From the NCBI GenBank assembly GCA_036644375.1, contig JAVXQD010000015.1, forward strand, positions 1-51,590: a stretch of 51,590 nt of DNA, in the 5' to 3' direction. The stretch comes from CALWZE01 sp036644375 (GTDB taxonomy: Bacteria; Bacillota; Clostridia; Oscillospirales; Ruminococcaceae). Of this stretch, positions 32,473 to 42,765 are shown one piece after another; within the stretch, counting starts at the first letter, position 1, and every line of letters starts with the position of its first letter. The translations under genes were made by a program, and so were the position numbers. Below the pieces are notes generated by a model. The model worked only from the letters and a program-made list of their open reading frames with translations, had not been told where the DNA came from and did not search any database.

Positions 32473-33156
32473 TCAGGATTTTACTTCGAATTTATAGCCT
32501 ACACCCCAAACGGTTTTCAGCTCCCATTGATTCGAAACTCCCTCAAGCTTTTCTCTCAAGCGCTTTACATGAACATCTACCGTTCGGCTGTCACCGAAAT
32601 ATTCAAAGCCCCAGACTTCGTCCAAAAGCTGGTCGCGCGTATAAACGCGGTTTGGATTTTTAGCGAGATGATACAGAAGCTCAAGCTCCTTTGGGGGTGT
32701 ATCGACCTTTATTCCATCGACAACCAATTCGTATTTTACGATATTCACCGTGAGCTTGTCATATTTTACCTCACCCTCACTCGAAGCACCTGTGGTTCGG
32801 CGCAAAACCGCCTTCACACGCGCAACAACCTCCTTGGTATCAAACGGTTTGACTATATAATCATCGGCTCCGAGCTCAAGACCCATGACCTTGTCAAACG
32901 TCTCACCCTTTGCCGTCAGCATTATAATAGGAACCTTGCTGAATTCCCGAATCTGCCTGCAGGCCTCCCAGCCATCTATTTTCGGCATCATTATATCGAG
33001 CATAACAAGCGCCGGATTGCTCTTTTTCACAACGTCCACCGCCTGCTCGCCGTCGTGCGCCATCAGCACTACAAAACCCTCTTTTTCAAAGTAAAGCCGC
33101 AATAGTTCGCAGATGTTTTTTTCATCATCCACTATCAAAATTTTTGTATCATTCAT
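32473..33156 (-). CDS. OmpR/PhoB-family response regulator
   Basis: A 227-residue protein. The receiver domain (1-115) has acidic residues at VDDEKN, phosphorylation site Asp54 in MLDIMMP and the Lys of LTAKGE. A C-terminal winged helix (about 130-225) has PPKELELLYHLAKNPNRVYT and VWGFEYFGDSRTVDVHVKRL. Transcription factor of the adjacent kinase. Start ATG 33156 follows AAAGGAG; the longer frame has 48 unrelated residues. Closest in pattern to the PhoP/VanR/WalR group, but the regulon is unknown. Confidence 0.95.
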   Translation of the reverse strand: MNDTKILIVDDEKNICELLRLYFEKEGFVVLMAHDGEQAVDVVKKSNPALVMLDIMMPKIDGWEACRQIREFSKVPIIMLTAKGETFDKVMGLELGADDYIVKPFDTKEVVARVKAVLRRTTGASSEGEVKYDKLTVNIVKYELVVDGIKVDTPPKELELLYHLAKNPNRVYTRDQLLDEVWGFEYFGDSRTVDVHVKRLREKLEGVSNQWELKTVWGVGYKFEVKS

Positions 33157-33380
33157 AGGTCTCGTGCTCCTTTCAAAGCGCATGTCGGCATTATATATAT
33201 TCTTATTGTACCACCGAATTTTAAATAAAGTATGAATTAATTTGCGCGCGCTGTCTGTTGCTTTCTTTGCGGTGTCGAAAAGATGTGTATTCATCTTCAC
33301 TTTGCCTTGCCCTATGGCTGATTATAATATATAATTGTCAATATAAACAAGAATAATCAACGCTTTAAAGAGGAAACATT

Positions 33381-34478
33381 ATGAAACTGGGTATCGTTGG
33401 CTTGCCCAACGTCGGAAAAAGCACATTGTTTAACGCAATCACAAATGCCGGAGCACAATCGGCCAACTATCCCTTCTGCACAATTGAGCCGAACGTCGGC
33501 ATGGTGGCTGTGCCGGACGGACGACTTGACAAGCTCGCAGAGATGTATCACCCCAAAAAATTCACGCCCGCAACAATGGAATTCGTCGACATTGCCGGTC
33601 TTGTAAAGGGTGCGAGCAAGGGCGAGGGACTGGGCAACAAATTTCTCTCCCATATACGCGAAGTGGATGCGGTCATTCACGTGGTTCGCTGCTTTGAGAG
33701 CTCTGAAATTATCCATGTTGACGGCTCGGTCGACCCGATTCGCGACATTGATGTAATAGATATCGAGCTGATTCTATCAGACCTTGAGCTTGTGGACAGG
33801 CGCATCGACCGAACGGCAAAGGCAATGAAGGGCGACAAAAAGCTTCAGCATGAAATGGAATTTCTAAAACGTCTTTCCGACCATCTCGGCGCGGGCAAAA
33901 GTGCCCGATATGTCGAAATACGCGACGAGACCGAGCAGGAAATTCTCTCAAGTATACCGCTCCTGTCCGCTAAACCGATAATCTATGCCGCAAACCTGAG
34001 CGATGACGACCTTTTTAACGGTGCGGAAACCAATCCTCACTATCTCAAGGTTCTCGAGCGCGCAAATGCCGAGGGCGCGGGGGTAATCGCCGTCTGTGCA
34101 CAGGCGGAGCAGGAGATTGCATCTCTCGACGGCGAGGAGCGCAAGGCGTTTTTGCACGATCTCGGCATTGAGGAGAGCGGGCTTGACAAGCTCATCAAAG
34201 AGGGATACCGACTTCTCGGTCTTATCTCGTTCCTTACCGCCGGAGAACCCGAGGTTCGCGCATGGACAATCAAAAAAGGCACAAAAGCCCCGCAGGCAGC
34301 GGGCAAAATCCACAGCGACTTTGAGCGCGGCTTTATACGCGCCGAAATTGTCGCCTACAGTGACCTCATGACATGCGGTACAATGGCCGCCGCTCGCGAC
34401 AAGGGACTTGTGCGCAGCGAGGGCAAGGATTATATCATGCAGGACGGAGACATAACACTGTTCAGATTCAACGTGTAA
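33381..34478 (+). CDS. ychF: YchF/Ola1-type ATPase
   Basis: A 365-residue protein. YchF is an Obg-family P-loop protein that prefers ATP and binds ribosomes; it is linked to stress and redox responses. G1 is GLPNVGKST (6-14), G3 is DIAGLVKGAS, and the altered G4 region is YAANLSDDD in place of NKxD, as in the family. The C-terminal TGS-like domain ends with the highly conserved FTAGEPEVRAWTI-like and RAEIVAYSDL segments. Full length. AAAGAGG lies before the ATG. It may be cotranscribed with mtnN 138 bases later. Confidence 0.97.
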   Translation: MKLGIVGLPNVGKSTLFNAITNAGAQSANYPFCTIEPNVGMVAVPDGRLDKLAEMYHPKKFTPATMEFVDIAGLVKGASKGEGLGNKFLSHIREVDAVIHVVRCFESSEIIHVDGSVDPIRDIDVIDIELILSDLELVDRRIDRTAKAMKGDKKLQHEMEFLKRLSDHLGAGKSARYVEIRDETEQEILSSIPLLSAKPIIYAANLSDDDLFNGAETNPHYLKVLERANAEGAGVIAVCAQAEQEIASLDGEERKAFLHDLGIEESGLDKLIKEGYRLLGLISFLTAGEPEVRAWTIKKGTKAPQAAGKIHSDFERGFIRAEIVAYSDLMTCGTMAAARDKGLVRSEGKDYIMQDGDITLFRFNV

Positions 34479-34616
34479 ACACTCTGTCTCTGAAAAATGT
34501 CTGTACAAAAATTTCGGTTCGCCGACTTCCGAAAAAGCGGCTTTGGAGTCACGCGCGGCATATCGCCGTATGCAGCCTTTTGTGGTCTGTGCGGAGACTC
34601 CGGAAAAGAGGTTTCA

Positions 34617-35297
34617 GTGAAAATAGCAGTAATATGCGCAATGGATGCGGAAATCCGCCTTTTGCGTGAAAAAATGGAAAAAATCGAAAATGTTGAAAAG
34701 TGCGGAATAAATATAACCACCGGTGTTCTTTGCGGACACAGTGTCGCCCTTTATCTCGGAGGTATAGGAAAATCAAACACCGCCGCAACAGTTCAATATT
34801 CAATATGCACGTTCAAGCCTGACATTTTTATAAATATCGGGCTCGCGGGCAACTGCACCGATTGTCTGCCGCTCGGCGGAGCAGTTATTGCAACAAAGCT
34901 TGTATATCACGATTTTGATATGTCAATCGCCGCTCAAGATGCACCGCATACCGAATTTTACACACCGACTACGGAGCTTGTAAGCCTTGCTGAACGAGTC
35001 TGCGGGAGCGTTGGTGTGAAATATATCTGCGGGACAGTCGCAACAGGCGATCAATTTATTCAGGATGCCTCCATCAAGGATGATATTGTCGCACGAACAG
35101 GCGCGTGCGCGGTTGAGATGGAGGGCGCGGCGTTTGCACACATCGCACAAAAGAACGGCGCAAAATATGTCAGTATCAAAATCATGTCCGACAATGCGGA
35201 CAACGATGCCGTCGATGACTTCAATGCATCTCTGCCTCTCGGCGCCTATTGTGAAACCTCAGTCGCGATAATTTCGGGCATTGCGGGGCTTATCTGA
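34617..35297 (+). CDS. mtnN: 5'-methylthioadenosine/S-adenosylhomocysteine nucleosidase
   Basis: A 226-residue enzyme that cleaves MTA and SAH to adenine plus the thioribose part, recycling methyl-donor by-products. The catalytic Glu is in the N-terminal AMDAEI, the ribose-binding Glu in VEMEGAA, and the catalytic Asp in MSDNAD. The usual GDQF segment is also present. The GTG start was chosen because AGAGG lies 5 to 6 bases before it and the family begins with KI(A/G)VI. A longer in-frame ATG at 34497 has no ribosome site and unrelated sequence. A strong terminator follows. Confidence 0.93.
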   Translation: MKIAVICAMDAEIRLLREKMEKIENVEKCGINITTGVLCGHSVALYLGGIGKSNTAATVQYSICTFKPDIFINIGLAGNCTDCLPLGGAVIATKLVYHDFDMSIAAQDAPHTEFYTPTTELVSLAERVCGSVGVKYICGTVATGDQFIQDASIKDDIVARTGACAVEMEGAAFAHIAQKNGAKYVSIKIMSDNADNDAVDDFNASLPLGAYCETSVAIISGIAGLI

Positions 35298-35363
35298 CAC
35301 CATTTGCAAAAACTTTTTCTGTGTGTAATCGCTCGAAAATTTCTAAAATCGGAATATTATTAT

Positions 35364-35408
35364 AAGGCCTCAAATCGCAGTAATATCTTGCGATTTGAGG
35401 CCTTTTTT
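35364..35408 (+). terminator. Intrinsic terminator of mtnN
   Basis: A perfect 16-base stem (35364-35379 with 35389-35404) followed by TTTTTT. Confidence 0.88.
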
Positions 35409-35471
35409 ATCCGCTTGTCCGGTCGGTGCTTTTATTGTGAGCCTGCCCCGTAAACCTGTGGGTTGAGTATC

Positions 35472-36431
35472 CTATTCGGGCGGCAGGCTCCGCATCTGCT
35501 TTTTGAGCACGGCGGCAACCCACCCGTGAAGCTCCTTTTGCTTTTCAATCACAAAGCCTGCACCCTCAAGCTCGGACACAACCTCTGCGGAGCGCGTGTC
35601 AATTATGCCGCTTACAATCAGTGTGCCGCTCTCTTTCAGTTTGTCAAAAAACATGTCCTTCATGGATATTATGACGTCGGCAACAATATTGGCTGATATC
35701 AGGTCATAACCGTTTCCGATTTTTTCACTGAGTTCTTTATCCTCAATTATATCTCCGAAAAAAGTCGTATAACCCTCAGTGTCGAAGTTTGCTGCCGCAT
35801 TTTGTGCGGCTGTCGCCGCTGCATTTTTGTCAATGTCAACTGCGGCCGCACTTTGAGCACCGAGCTTGATTGCGGCAATTGAAAGAATACCGCTTCCGCA
35901 ACCCACATCCAAAACCCTGTCGCCGCTTTTAACTTCTCCTTCAATCAGCTCAAGACAGAGTCGTGTTGTCTCATGCTTACCCGAGCCGAATGACGAACCG
36001 GGGTCAAGCGTCAAAACCAAATCCTGCGGCTTCGGGTCATAGCTCTCCCACGAAGGACAGATAACAAGTCTTTTTCCTATTCTCTCGGGATGGTAATATT
36101 TTTTCCAATTGTTTGCCCAATCATCCTCGCTGACATTCAGAGTAGACAGCTCAAAGTCTATTTTGTTCGCCTTCAACCGCTCGGATATAAAGGATATCGC
36201 CTCTTTGGGCGCTGAATTATTCGTTATATAAATATGGATAATCGAGTGACTGCGATCCTTTGAGATGAGCTCACTCTCGATATAATCCTCACCTCCGACA
36301 TCGGAGAGCAATTCTTCCATGTCGGAATAATCCTCGATATAAATGCCATAGGGCACTGTCATGACCGCTATTGCAGCTGCCGTTTCGGTGAATTCCGTTT
36401 TAACTTTAATGCAGATTTCTTCCCAAATCAT
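35472..36431 (-). CDS. prmA: Ribosomal protein L11 methyltransferase
   Basis: A 319-residue protein. PrmA trimethylates ribosomal protein L11. The N-terminal substrate-recognition domain (to about 110) contains the DDWANNWKKYYHP block. The Rossmann SAM domain has the family signature LDPGSSFGSGKHETTRLCLE (usually FGTGTHPTT, so slightly altered) and motif I VLDVGCGSGILSIAA. ISANIVADVII carries the post-motif Asn. It normally follows dnaJ in Firmicutes; here a membrane protein gene and a terminator lie between. Confidence 0.94.
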   Translation of the reverse strand: MIWEEICIKVKTEFTETAAAIAVMTVPYGIYIEDYSDMEELLSDVGGEDYIESELISKDRSHSIIHIYITNNSAPKEAISFISERLKANKIDFELSTLNVSEDDWANNWKKYYHPERIGKRLVICPSWESYDPKPQDLVLTLDPGSSFGSGKHETTRLCLELIEGEVKSGDRVLDVGCGSGILSIAAIKLGAQSAAAVDIDKNAAATAAQNAAANFDTEGYTTFFGDIIEDKELSEKIGNGYDLISANIVADVIISMKDMFFDKLKESGTLIVSGIIDTRSAEVVSELEGAGFVIEKQKELHGWVAAVLKKQMRSLPPE

Positions 36432-36436
36432 CTATG

Positions 36437-37066
36437 TCACCCTTCCTTACTTATGCATTTTGCGGCAATTGCAAATTGAATCACTGCCGCTGAAATTATA
36501 CATGCCACAATCACAAGCGCACAGTGCAGAAAAAATTGTTCCGGCAGAATGTTGATTATCGGATCCGTTACGGGGTCGAGATACCATGTGCTTCCCTCAA
36601 AAAATATCGAGTGAAAAAAGATGAAGCTCGCATCAAAATCCATCGATACTCCGACAATCAGCGCTATGGGCAGCAAAAGCACACCGCATCCCGAGATGCG
36701 CAGCGTTTTTTTGTTTATCTGCTTTGTCAGCCAAAGCACAATAACTGCCGCAAGACCGCAGGCACCCATAATATAAAAGAGCCCGAATACATTTTTAACA
36801 TCGGCGAAATGCCGAATGCTGCCCTCGCCATACGCAAGTGTAGGCAGCTCAAAGTCACCCTTTTCAAACGGCGACAAATAATTCATTACGGCGTGGTAAT
36901 TGCTCAGTATCTCCTCCTTGGGCAACCCCGAAATCTGCTCAATATTGAGAGCTGATATATCGATCCTATACAGCGTATCTGCAGTATGCAAAATTCCGAG
37001 CCCGATTGATATTGACAATAAAAGCACCGACACGCTCAATATCGCGCCGATTAAAATTTTTTTCAT
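36437..37066 (-). CDS. TIGR01906/DUF1461-type membrane protein
   Basis: A 209-residue protein with four to five membrane segments: N-terminal at about 5-25, then about 95-115, 125-145, and one near the C-terminus. It matches the small clostridial and lactobacillar TIGR01906 family by the pattern SNYHAVMNYLSPF, a loop ending HFADVKNVFGLFY, and FHSIFFEGSTWYLDP, then LPEQFF. Function is unknown. Start ATG 37066 is preceded by GAGATGG. It lies 5 bases before prmA, so the two are cotranscribed. Confidence 0.8.
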   Translation of the reverse strand: MKKILIGAILSVSVLLLSISIGLGILHTADTLYRIDISALNIEQISGLPKEEILSNYHAVMNYLSPFEKGDFELPTLAYGEGSIRHFADVKNVFGLFYIMGACGLAAVIVLWLTKQINKKTLRISGCGVLLLPIALIVGVSMDFDASFIFFHSIFFEGSTWYLDPVTDPIINILPEQFFLHCALVIVACIISAAVIQFAIAAKCISKEG

Positions 37067-37147
37067 ATCGAACCATCTCTCTTTATTCCTTTTTGCACGG
37101 CATTTACACCTGCAAACAAATAGTATTTTACCATGAACAGCTCTCAA

Positions 37148-37288
37148 TATCTATAACTTTTTCGGCATAACTCAATACAGTTCCGACGAACTGTCTCCAC
37201 ATGCAGTCGAAATGCCGCGTTCGAAACAGCTCACGCCCGCCCTCGTGGATTTTTCAAATATCCGACATCATTCGCACAGCCTACTTAA
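37148..37288. other. Intergenic stretch between dnaJ terminator and DUF1461 gene
   Basis: No gene or clear promoter was recognised. It should contain the start signals for the DUF1461-prmA unit. Confidence 0.3.
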
Positions 37289-37335
37289 CAAAAAAGCCGA
37301 GCCGAAGTCCCTATAGGAGGGGATCTTCAACTCGG
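37289..37335 (-). terminator. Intrinsic terminator of dnaJ
   Basis: A compound stem: CCGAG/CTCGG, GAAG/CTTC and TCCC/GGGA, then CTTTTTT on the minus strand. It is about 96 bases after the dnaJ stop. Confidence 0.75.
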
Positions 37336-37430
37336 ATTCTATTGCTTTAACGGCTGTACTCAAAACGAAAGACACCGCAAGCTGTGACCCGTCGCATTAA
37401 ACGGCGATTGCACATTGCACATGATAAAAA

Positions 37431-38594
37431 TCAGTCGTCTTTTCCAAATGCCTTTTTGATTCGATCCGCAAAGCCCTTGCGCTTATCGTAATTTTTCTCG
37501 ACCGTGAGAGTCTCGTCAAAGGCTTTCAACGACGCCTTTTGCTCCCTCGACAGTTTTTTCGGAACCTCAATCTGAACTTCAACATACTGATCGCCGCGCC
37601 CGCTGTTGTTGAGAGCTTGAATGCCCTTTCCGCGAAGGCGAAACACCGTGTCGGGCTGAGTTCCGTCGGGAACCGTGAATTTTATTTTGCCGTCGATTGT
37701 AGGCACCGTTATATCGTCGCCGAGCGCCGCCTGCGTAAAGCTTATGGGCACACTGACGTACACATCATAGCGCTTGCGCTCAAAAAGCGGATCCGGTCTG
37801 ACCGACACTACGATTATTACATTGCCGTTCGGTCCGCCGTTTATTCCGGCATCTCCGCGCCCGCTGAGCTGCAAGCTCTGATCATCATCAATTCCTGCGG
37901 GGACTGTGACGTCAAGCTTGCGCTTAACACTCACTCTGCCGCTGCCCTGACACTTTGAGCAAACATGCTCGATTTTCTTGCCCTTTCCGTTACACTGCGG
38001 ACAGGGGCGGGTGCTTCTCATCACGGTGCCGAACATGCTCTGCTGCTGAACCGTGACATATCCCGTGCCGTGGCAGTGCTCGCACGTGACGGGCTGTGTG
38101 CCCTTGGCTGCGCCGTTTCCGTGGCATTCGGAGCAATTGTCCATCACGTTGATTTGGAGCTGCTTTGTGCAGCCGTGAGCCGCCTCCATGAAAGTGAGCG
38201 GCAGGCTTATGTGCACGTCGCCTCCGCGCTTGGGCGCATTCGCATCATTTGTCCGCCCGCTTCTTCCGCCGCCGCCTCCAAAGCCGCCGCCTCCGAAGAA
38301 CTGGCTGAATATATCTCCGAGATCCACATCAAAGCCGCCTCCGAAGCCTCCCGCTCCATAGTTGGGGTCTACGCCCGCCTGACCAAACTGATCGTACCGC
38401 GCGCGCTTTTCCTTGTCTGACAGAACCTCATACGCCTCGCTCAGTTCCTTAAACTTAGCTTCGCAATTCGGATCGTCAGGGTGGAGATCAGGGTGATATT
38501 TCTTTGCTTTTTTGCGGTATTCCGATTTGAGTTGGTCATCGGTCGCATTACGGTCGACGCCAAGAACCTCGTAATAATCTTTTTTTTCCGCCAT
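37431..38594 (-). CDS. dnaJ: Chaperone DnaJ (Hsp40)
   Basis: A 387-residue protein. DnaJ hands clients to DnaK and stimulates its ATPase through the J domain (1-70, HPD in KYHPDLHPDD). A Gly/Phe-rich linker (GAGGFGGGF ... GGGGFGGGGG) follows, then four zinc CxxCxGxG repeats (CSECHGNG, CEHCHGTG, CPQCNGKG, CSKCQGSG) and C-terminal client-binding domains. All repeats are intact. Start ATG 38594 follows AGAGGG. Its own TTGACA promoter lies 250 bases upstream, after a hairpin that ends dnaK. Confidence 0.97.
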   Translation of the reverse strand: MAEKKDYYEVLGVDRNATDDQLKSEYRKKAKKYHPDLHPDDPNCEAKFKELSEAYEVLSDKEKRARYDQFGQAGVDPNYGAGGFGGGFDVDLGDIFSQFFGGGGFGGGGGRSGRTNDANAPKRGGDVHISLPLTFMEAAHGCTKQLQINVMDNCSECHGNGAAKGTQPVTCEHCHGTGYVTVQQQSMFGTVMRSTRPCPQCNGKGKKIEHVCSKCQGSGRVSVKRKLDVTVPAGIDDDQSLQLSGRGDAGINGGPNGNVIIVVSVRPDPLFERKRYDVYVSVPISFTQAALGDDITVPTIDGKIKFTVPDGTQPDTVFRLRGKGIQALNNSGRGDQYVEVQIEVPKKLSREQKASLKAFDETLTVEKNYDKRKGFADRIKKAFGKDD

Positions 38595-38842
38595 ACGTGT
38601 TATTCCCTCTAAGATAGATTCGGGCGCAAAATGCCCGTTGTATTTGTCGGTCTGACCGCTGTACACGATGTGCACAGCAAAAACAAGGCAATGCCGCGCA
38701 CTGCACAAAAATATACTGCATTGCCGAACATCTGACGTGCCTACGCGTCCCGCAGGAGAGCTTGCTCTTAAGGCAAAGGTGATGCGCGACGCTTCGGTTG
38801 CATTGTAAAACACCTGTCGCAGACATGCAAAAGTGTGTTTAT
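38595..38842 (-). other. Long 5' leader of dnaJ
   Basis: About 240 bases between the predicted promoter and the start codon, with no gene. It contains a stem GGCAATGC/GCATTGCC (38687-38694 with 38718-38725). No CIRCE copy and no known riboswitch was recognised. Confidence 0.4.
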
Positions 38843-38872
38843 ATGATAAAATCAGTATAAGCCTTTTGTCAA
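38843..38872 (-). promoter_or_regulatory. Separate dnaJ promoter
   Basis: Minus-strand TTGACA (38872-38867), an 18-base spacer and TATCAT (38848-38843). Confidence 0.55.
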
Positions 38873-38916
38873 GCCGAGTTTTTCGGGCTTTGCTTCTAAC
38901 CTGTTTTGTGCCCTAA

Positions 38917-38962
38917 GGGCGGAGCAATGGTCACCGTTTTCGGTGACCATTGAAGTCCGCCC
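38917..38962 (-). terminator. Large hairpin at the end of dnaK
   Basis: An 11-base perfect stem with a TTTT loop (38926-38936 with 38941-38951), extended after a small bulge by GGGCGGA/TCCGCCC. There is no T-run on the minus strand, so it may instead be a processing or stability element. Confidence 0.55.
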
Positions 38963-38980
38963 TCTTAATGGTTTATTTTG

Positions 38981-40813
<1,833 letters not shown>

Positions 40814-40878
40814 AATATATATCTCCTTTAACTTAATTCCTTTTTTAATAGATTCGATGCCGGGATAAGTGTTTTCGC

Positions 40879-41505
40879 TTATTCGACTACCGCGACCATG
40901 GAGGGCCTTATAACACGCTCTCCAAGCCTGTAGCCTTTTCTCATCACACTTGCGACTGTGCCGCTGTCAAATTCCTCGCTTGGCACGCGCGCAACCGCAC
41001 AATGATAAGTCGGGTTAAATTCGGCGCCGATACCCTCAATTTCCTCAACACCCAAATCCGACAGGGCATCACGGAACATTGTCAGTGTCATTTCCACGCC
41101 TTTTTTGTACTGCTCGTCAGCCGTCTCCGCATCCGCCGCAAGCTCAAGCGTATCGAGCACGGGCAGCATTTTTTCTACGGCTCCGACTGTGCCGAGTCTG
41201 ACACTCGAGCTTTTTTCGCGGTCGGTGCGTTTGCGATAGTTGTCATATTCCGCCGCGATTCTGAGAAGTCTTTCCTTTGAGTCCTCAATCTCTTTTTTGA
41301 GCTTTTGAGTCTCCTCTTTTATTTTATCGGATTCCCTCTCGTGCTTCTTTTTCTTTTTCTCTTCCTGCATGGGCTGAGCACTGTCCTGCTTCTCGCATGA
41401 TTCACTGTTCTGCTGCTCGTCGCATTCGGCGCTGCCGCACTGCTCGCTTGCACATTCGCAGGTATCTTCCTTCTCGTTTATAATGTCTTTGTTTTCCTCA
41501 CTCAT
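40879..41505 (-). CDS. grpE: GrpE nucleotide-exchange factor
   Basis: A 208-residue protein. GrpE releases ADP from DnaK. A long coiled-coil helix (about residues 55-110) contains ERLLRIAAEYDNYRKRTDRE, the family signature. The beta wing ends with RVIRPSMVAVVE. The first 50 residues are an acidic tail with five cysteines (segment CECASEQCGSAEC, then SESCEK), not usual for GrpE. GAGG lies 7 bases before the ATG. Gap to hrcA is 18 bases, so it is under CIRCE control. Confidence 0.95.
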   Translation of the reverse strand: MSEENKDIINEKEDTCECASEQCGSAECDEQQNSESCEKQDSAQPMQEEKKKKKHERESDKIKEETQKLKKEIEDSKERLLRIAAEYDNYRKRTDREKSSSVRLGTVGAVEKMLPVLDTLELAADAETADEQYKKGVEMTLTMFRDALSDLGVEEIEGIGAEFNPTYHCAVARVPSEEFDSGTVASVMRKGYRLGERVIRPSMVAVVE

Positions 41506-41523
41506 GGGTAAGCCTCACTTTAA

Positions 41524-42546
41524 TCATATTCCGGGATTGGTAAGCGCCGCACTCAATCTATCGCGAAAATATGCGACACGCGGTATAATAAAACCATAAT
41601 TCATACGAATCGGTCCCGCCACTGCAAGCGCACCGTATCTTCCGCCTGCCGCGCGATAGCGGCCGGTCACCACTCCGAGAGAATCCATTCCGAACGCCCC
41701 CGGCTCATCGCCGACATATACCTTAAGCGATTCATCCGGCTCAAGTCTGTTTCGCATGTTTTCGGTATCGGAAAACAGCTCGAGCAGCTCCTTGATATGT
41801 GAATCGAATTCATGATAGTTCAGCAGCTTTTCCTGTCCCTCGGTATACACACGCACATCGGATGCGCTCTTTATTATCGCCACGACCGCCGCAATAATGG
41901 GTACACACAGCTTGGCATTTTTACCGAGCTCAGCATATACATTTTCAATCAGCGATTCCGATAAATCCTCCGGCGACACGAACACAAATACCTTGTTTAA
42001 AAGATTTTCCGCCATTGCCAGCATATCATTGTCAAACTCGTTTACAACACGGCAAACTCTCGTTTTTACACCGCCGACACTTGAAACCCCAACAATTGCA
42101 ATATTATATTTGCCTGTTTTAAAGATTTCATAGTGTGTGAGCTGAACATTGCCGCCCTTTGGCGTGGTGGTTATTGCCGCAAGACCCGTTAACATTGCAA
42201 GGGTTCTTGCCGCCTCGTCCGCCGCCCTGTCCGGGTCCGAATCCATTCCGTCCACGGACTCATCAATGTACTTCTGCTCAACAGCGGTAAGCGGGTGACT
42301 TTGCAGCAGATGTTCGACATAATATCGCAAGCCCTCCACCGTGGGAACTCTGCCTGCCGAGGTATGGGGCTGTTCAAGATATCCCAGCGACGTAAGCTCG
42401 GCCATTTCGTTTCGTATTGTGGCGGATGAGACCGAAATATCCTCCAAAAACCGATTTAATATTTTAGATCCGACAGGGTCACCCGAGTCTGTATAAAGCG
42501 CAACTATCTTTTCAAGTATCAGACTTTTTCTTCTGCTTATATCCAA
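41524..42546 (-). CDS. hrcA: Heat-shock repressor HrcA
   Basis: A 340-residue protein. HrcA represses heat-shock operons by binding CIRCE. It has an N-terminal winged helix (SSATIRNEMAELTSLGYLEQ, then PHTSAGRVPT, both strongly conserved) and a C-terminal GAF-like dimer domain ending in GPIRMNYGF. The start is a TTG with GAGGGG about 10 bases upstream. The family usually begins with L.ER...IL..IV..Y, which matches SRRKSLILEKIVALY just inside. A perfect CIRCE lies 33 bases upstream. First gene of hrcA-grpE-dnaK. Confidence 0.96.
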   Translation of the reverse strand: MDISRRKSLILEKIVALYTDSGDPVGSKILNRFLEDISVSSATIRNEMAELTSLGYLEQPHTSAGRVPTVEGLRYYVEHLLQSHPLTAVEQKYIDESVDGMDSDPDRAADEAARTLAMLTGLAAITTTPKGGNVQLTHYEIFKTGKYNIAIVGVSSVGGVKTRVCRVVNEFDNDMLAMAENLLNKVFVFVSPEDLSESLIENVYAELGKNAKLCVPIIAAVVAIIKSASDVRVYTEGQEKLLNYHEFDSHIKELLELFSDTENMRNRLEPDESLKVYVGDEPGAFGMDSLGVVTGRYRAAGGRYGALAVAGPIRMNYGFIIPRVAYFRDRLSAALTNPGI

Positions 42547-42579
42547 CTCCGGACATCCCCTCTCTTTCGAACTTATTTT

Positions 42580-42606
42580 TTAGCACTCTTGGTGTTCGAG
42601 TGCTAA
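42580..42606. promoter_or_regulatory. CIRCE operator (HrcA site)
   Basis: TTAGCACTC-N9-GAGTGCTAA, identical to the consensus in all 18 arm bases, between the hrcA promoter and start codon. Confidence 0.98.
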
Positions 42607-42611
42607 CTAAT

Positions 42612-42642
42612 ATTATAATACTCTTTTTTCGGTGTTTGTCAA
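42612..42642 (-). promoter_or_regulatory. hrcA-grpE-dnaK promoter
   Basis: Minus-strand TTGACA (42642-42637), with TATTAT at 16 bases or TATAAT at 19 bases spacing. It lies directly upstream of CIRCE. Confidence 0.7.
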
Positions 42643-42765
42643 CACTCTTTTTGAAAAAATTTTTATTTGCTCCCGTTATTTGACTTATCGCTTTAACTGT
42701 TCGATAATTATAGAACAGTTATTTAAAGTAATTTCACAAATCACTCGGCCGGGGAGGCACTGCCA

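Noticed and set aside
34497..34616. Upstream extension of mtnN from ATG 34497
   Set aside because: No ribosome site; residues unlike the nucleosidase family, whose start matches the GTG at 34617 with AGAGG.
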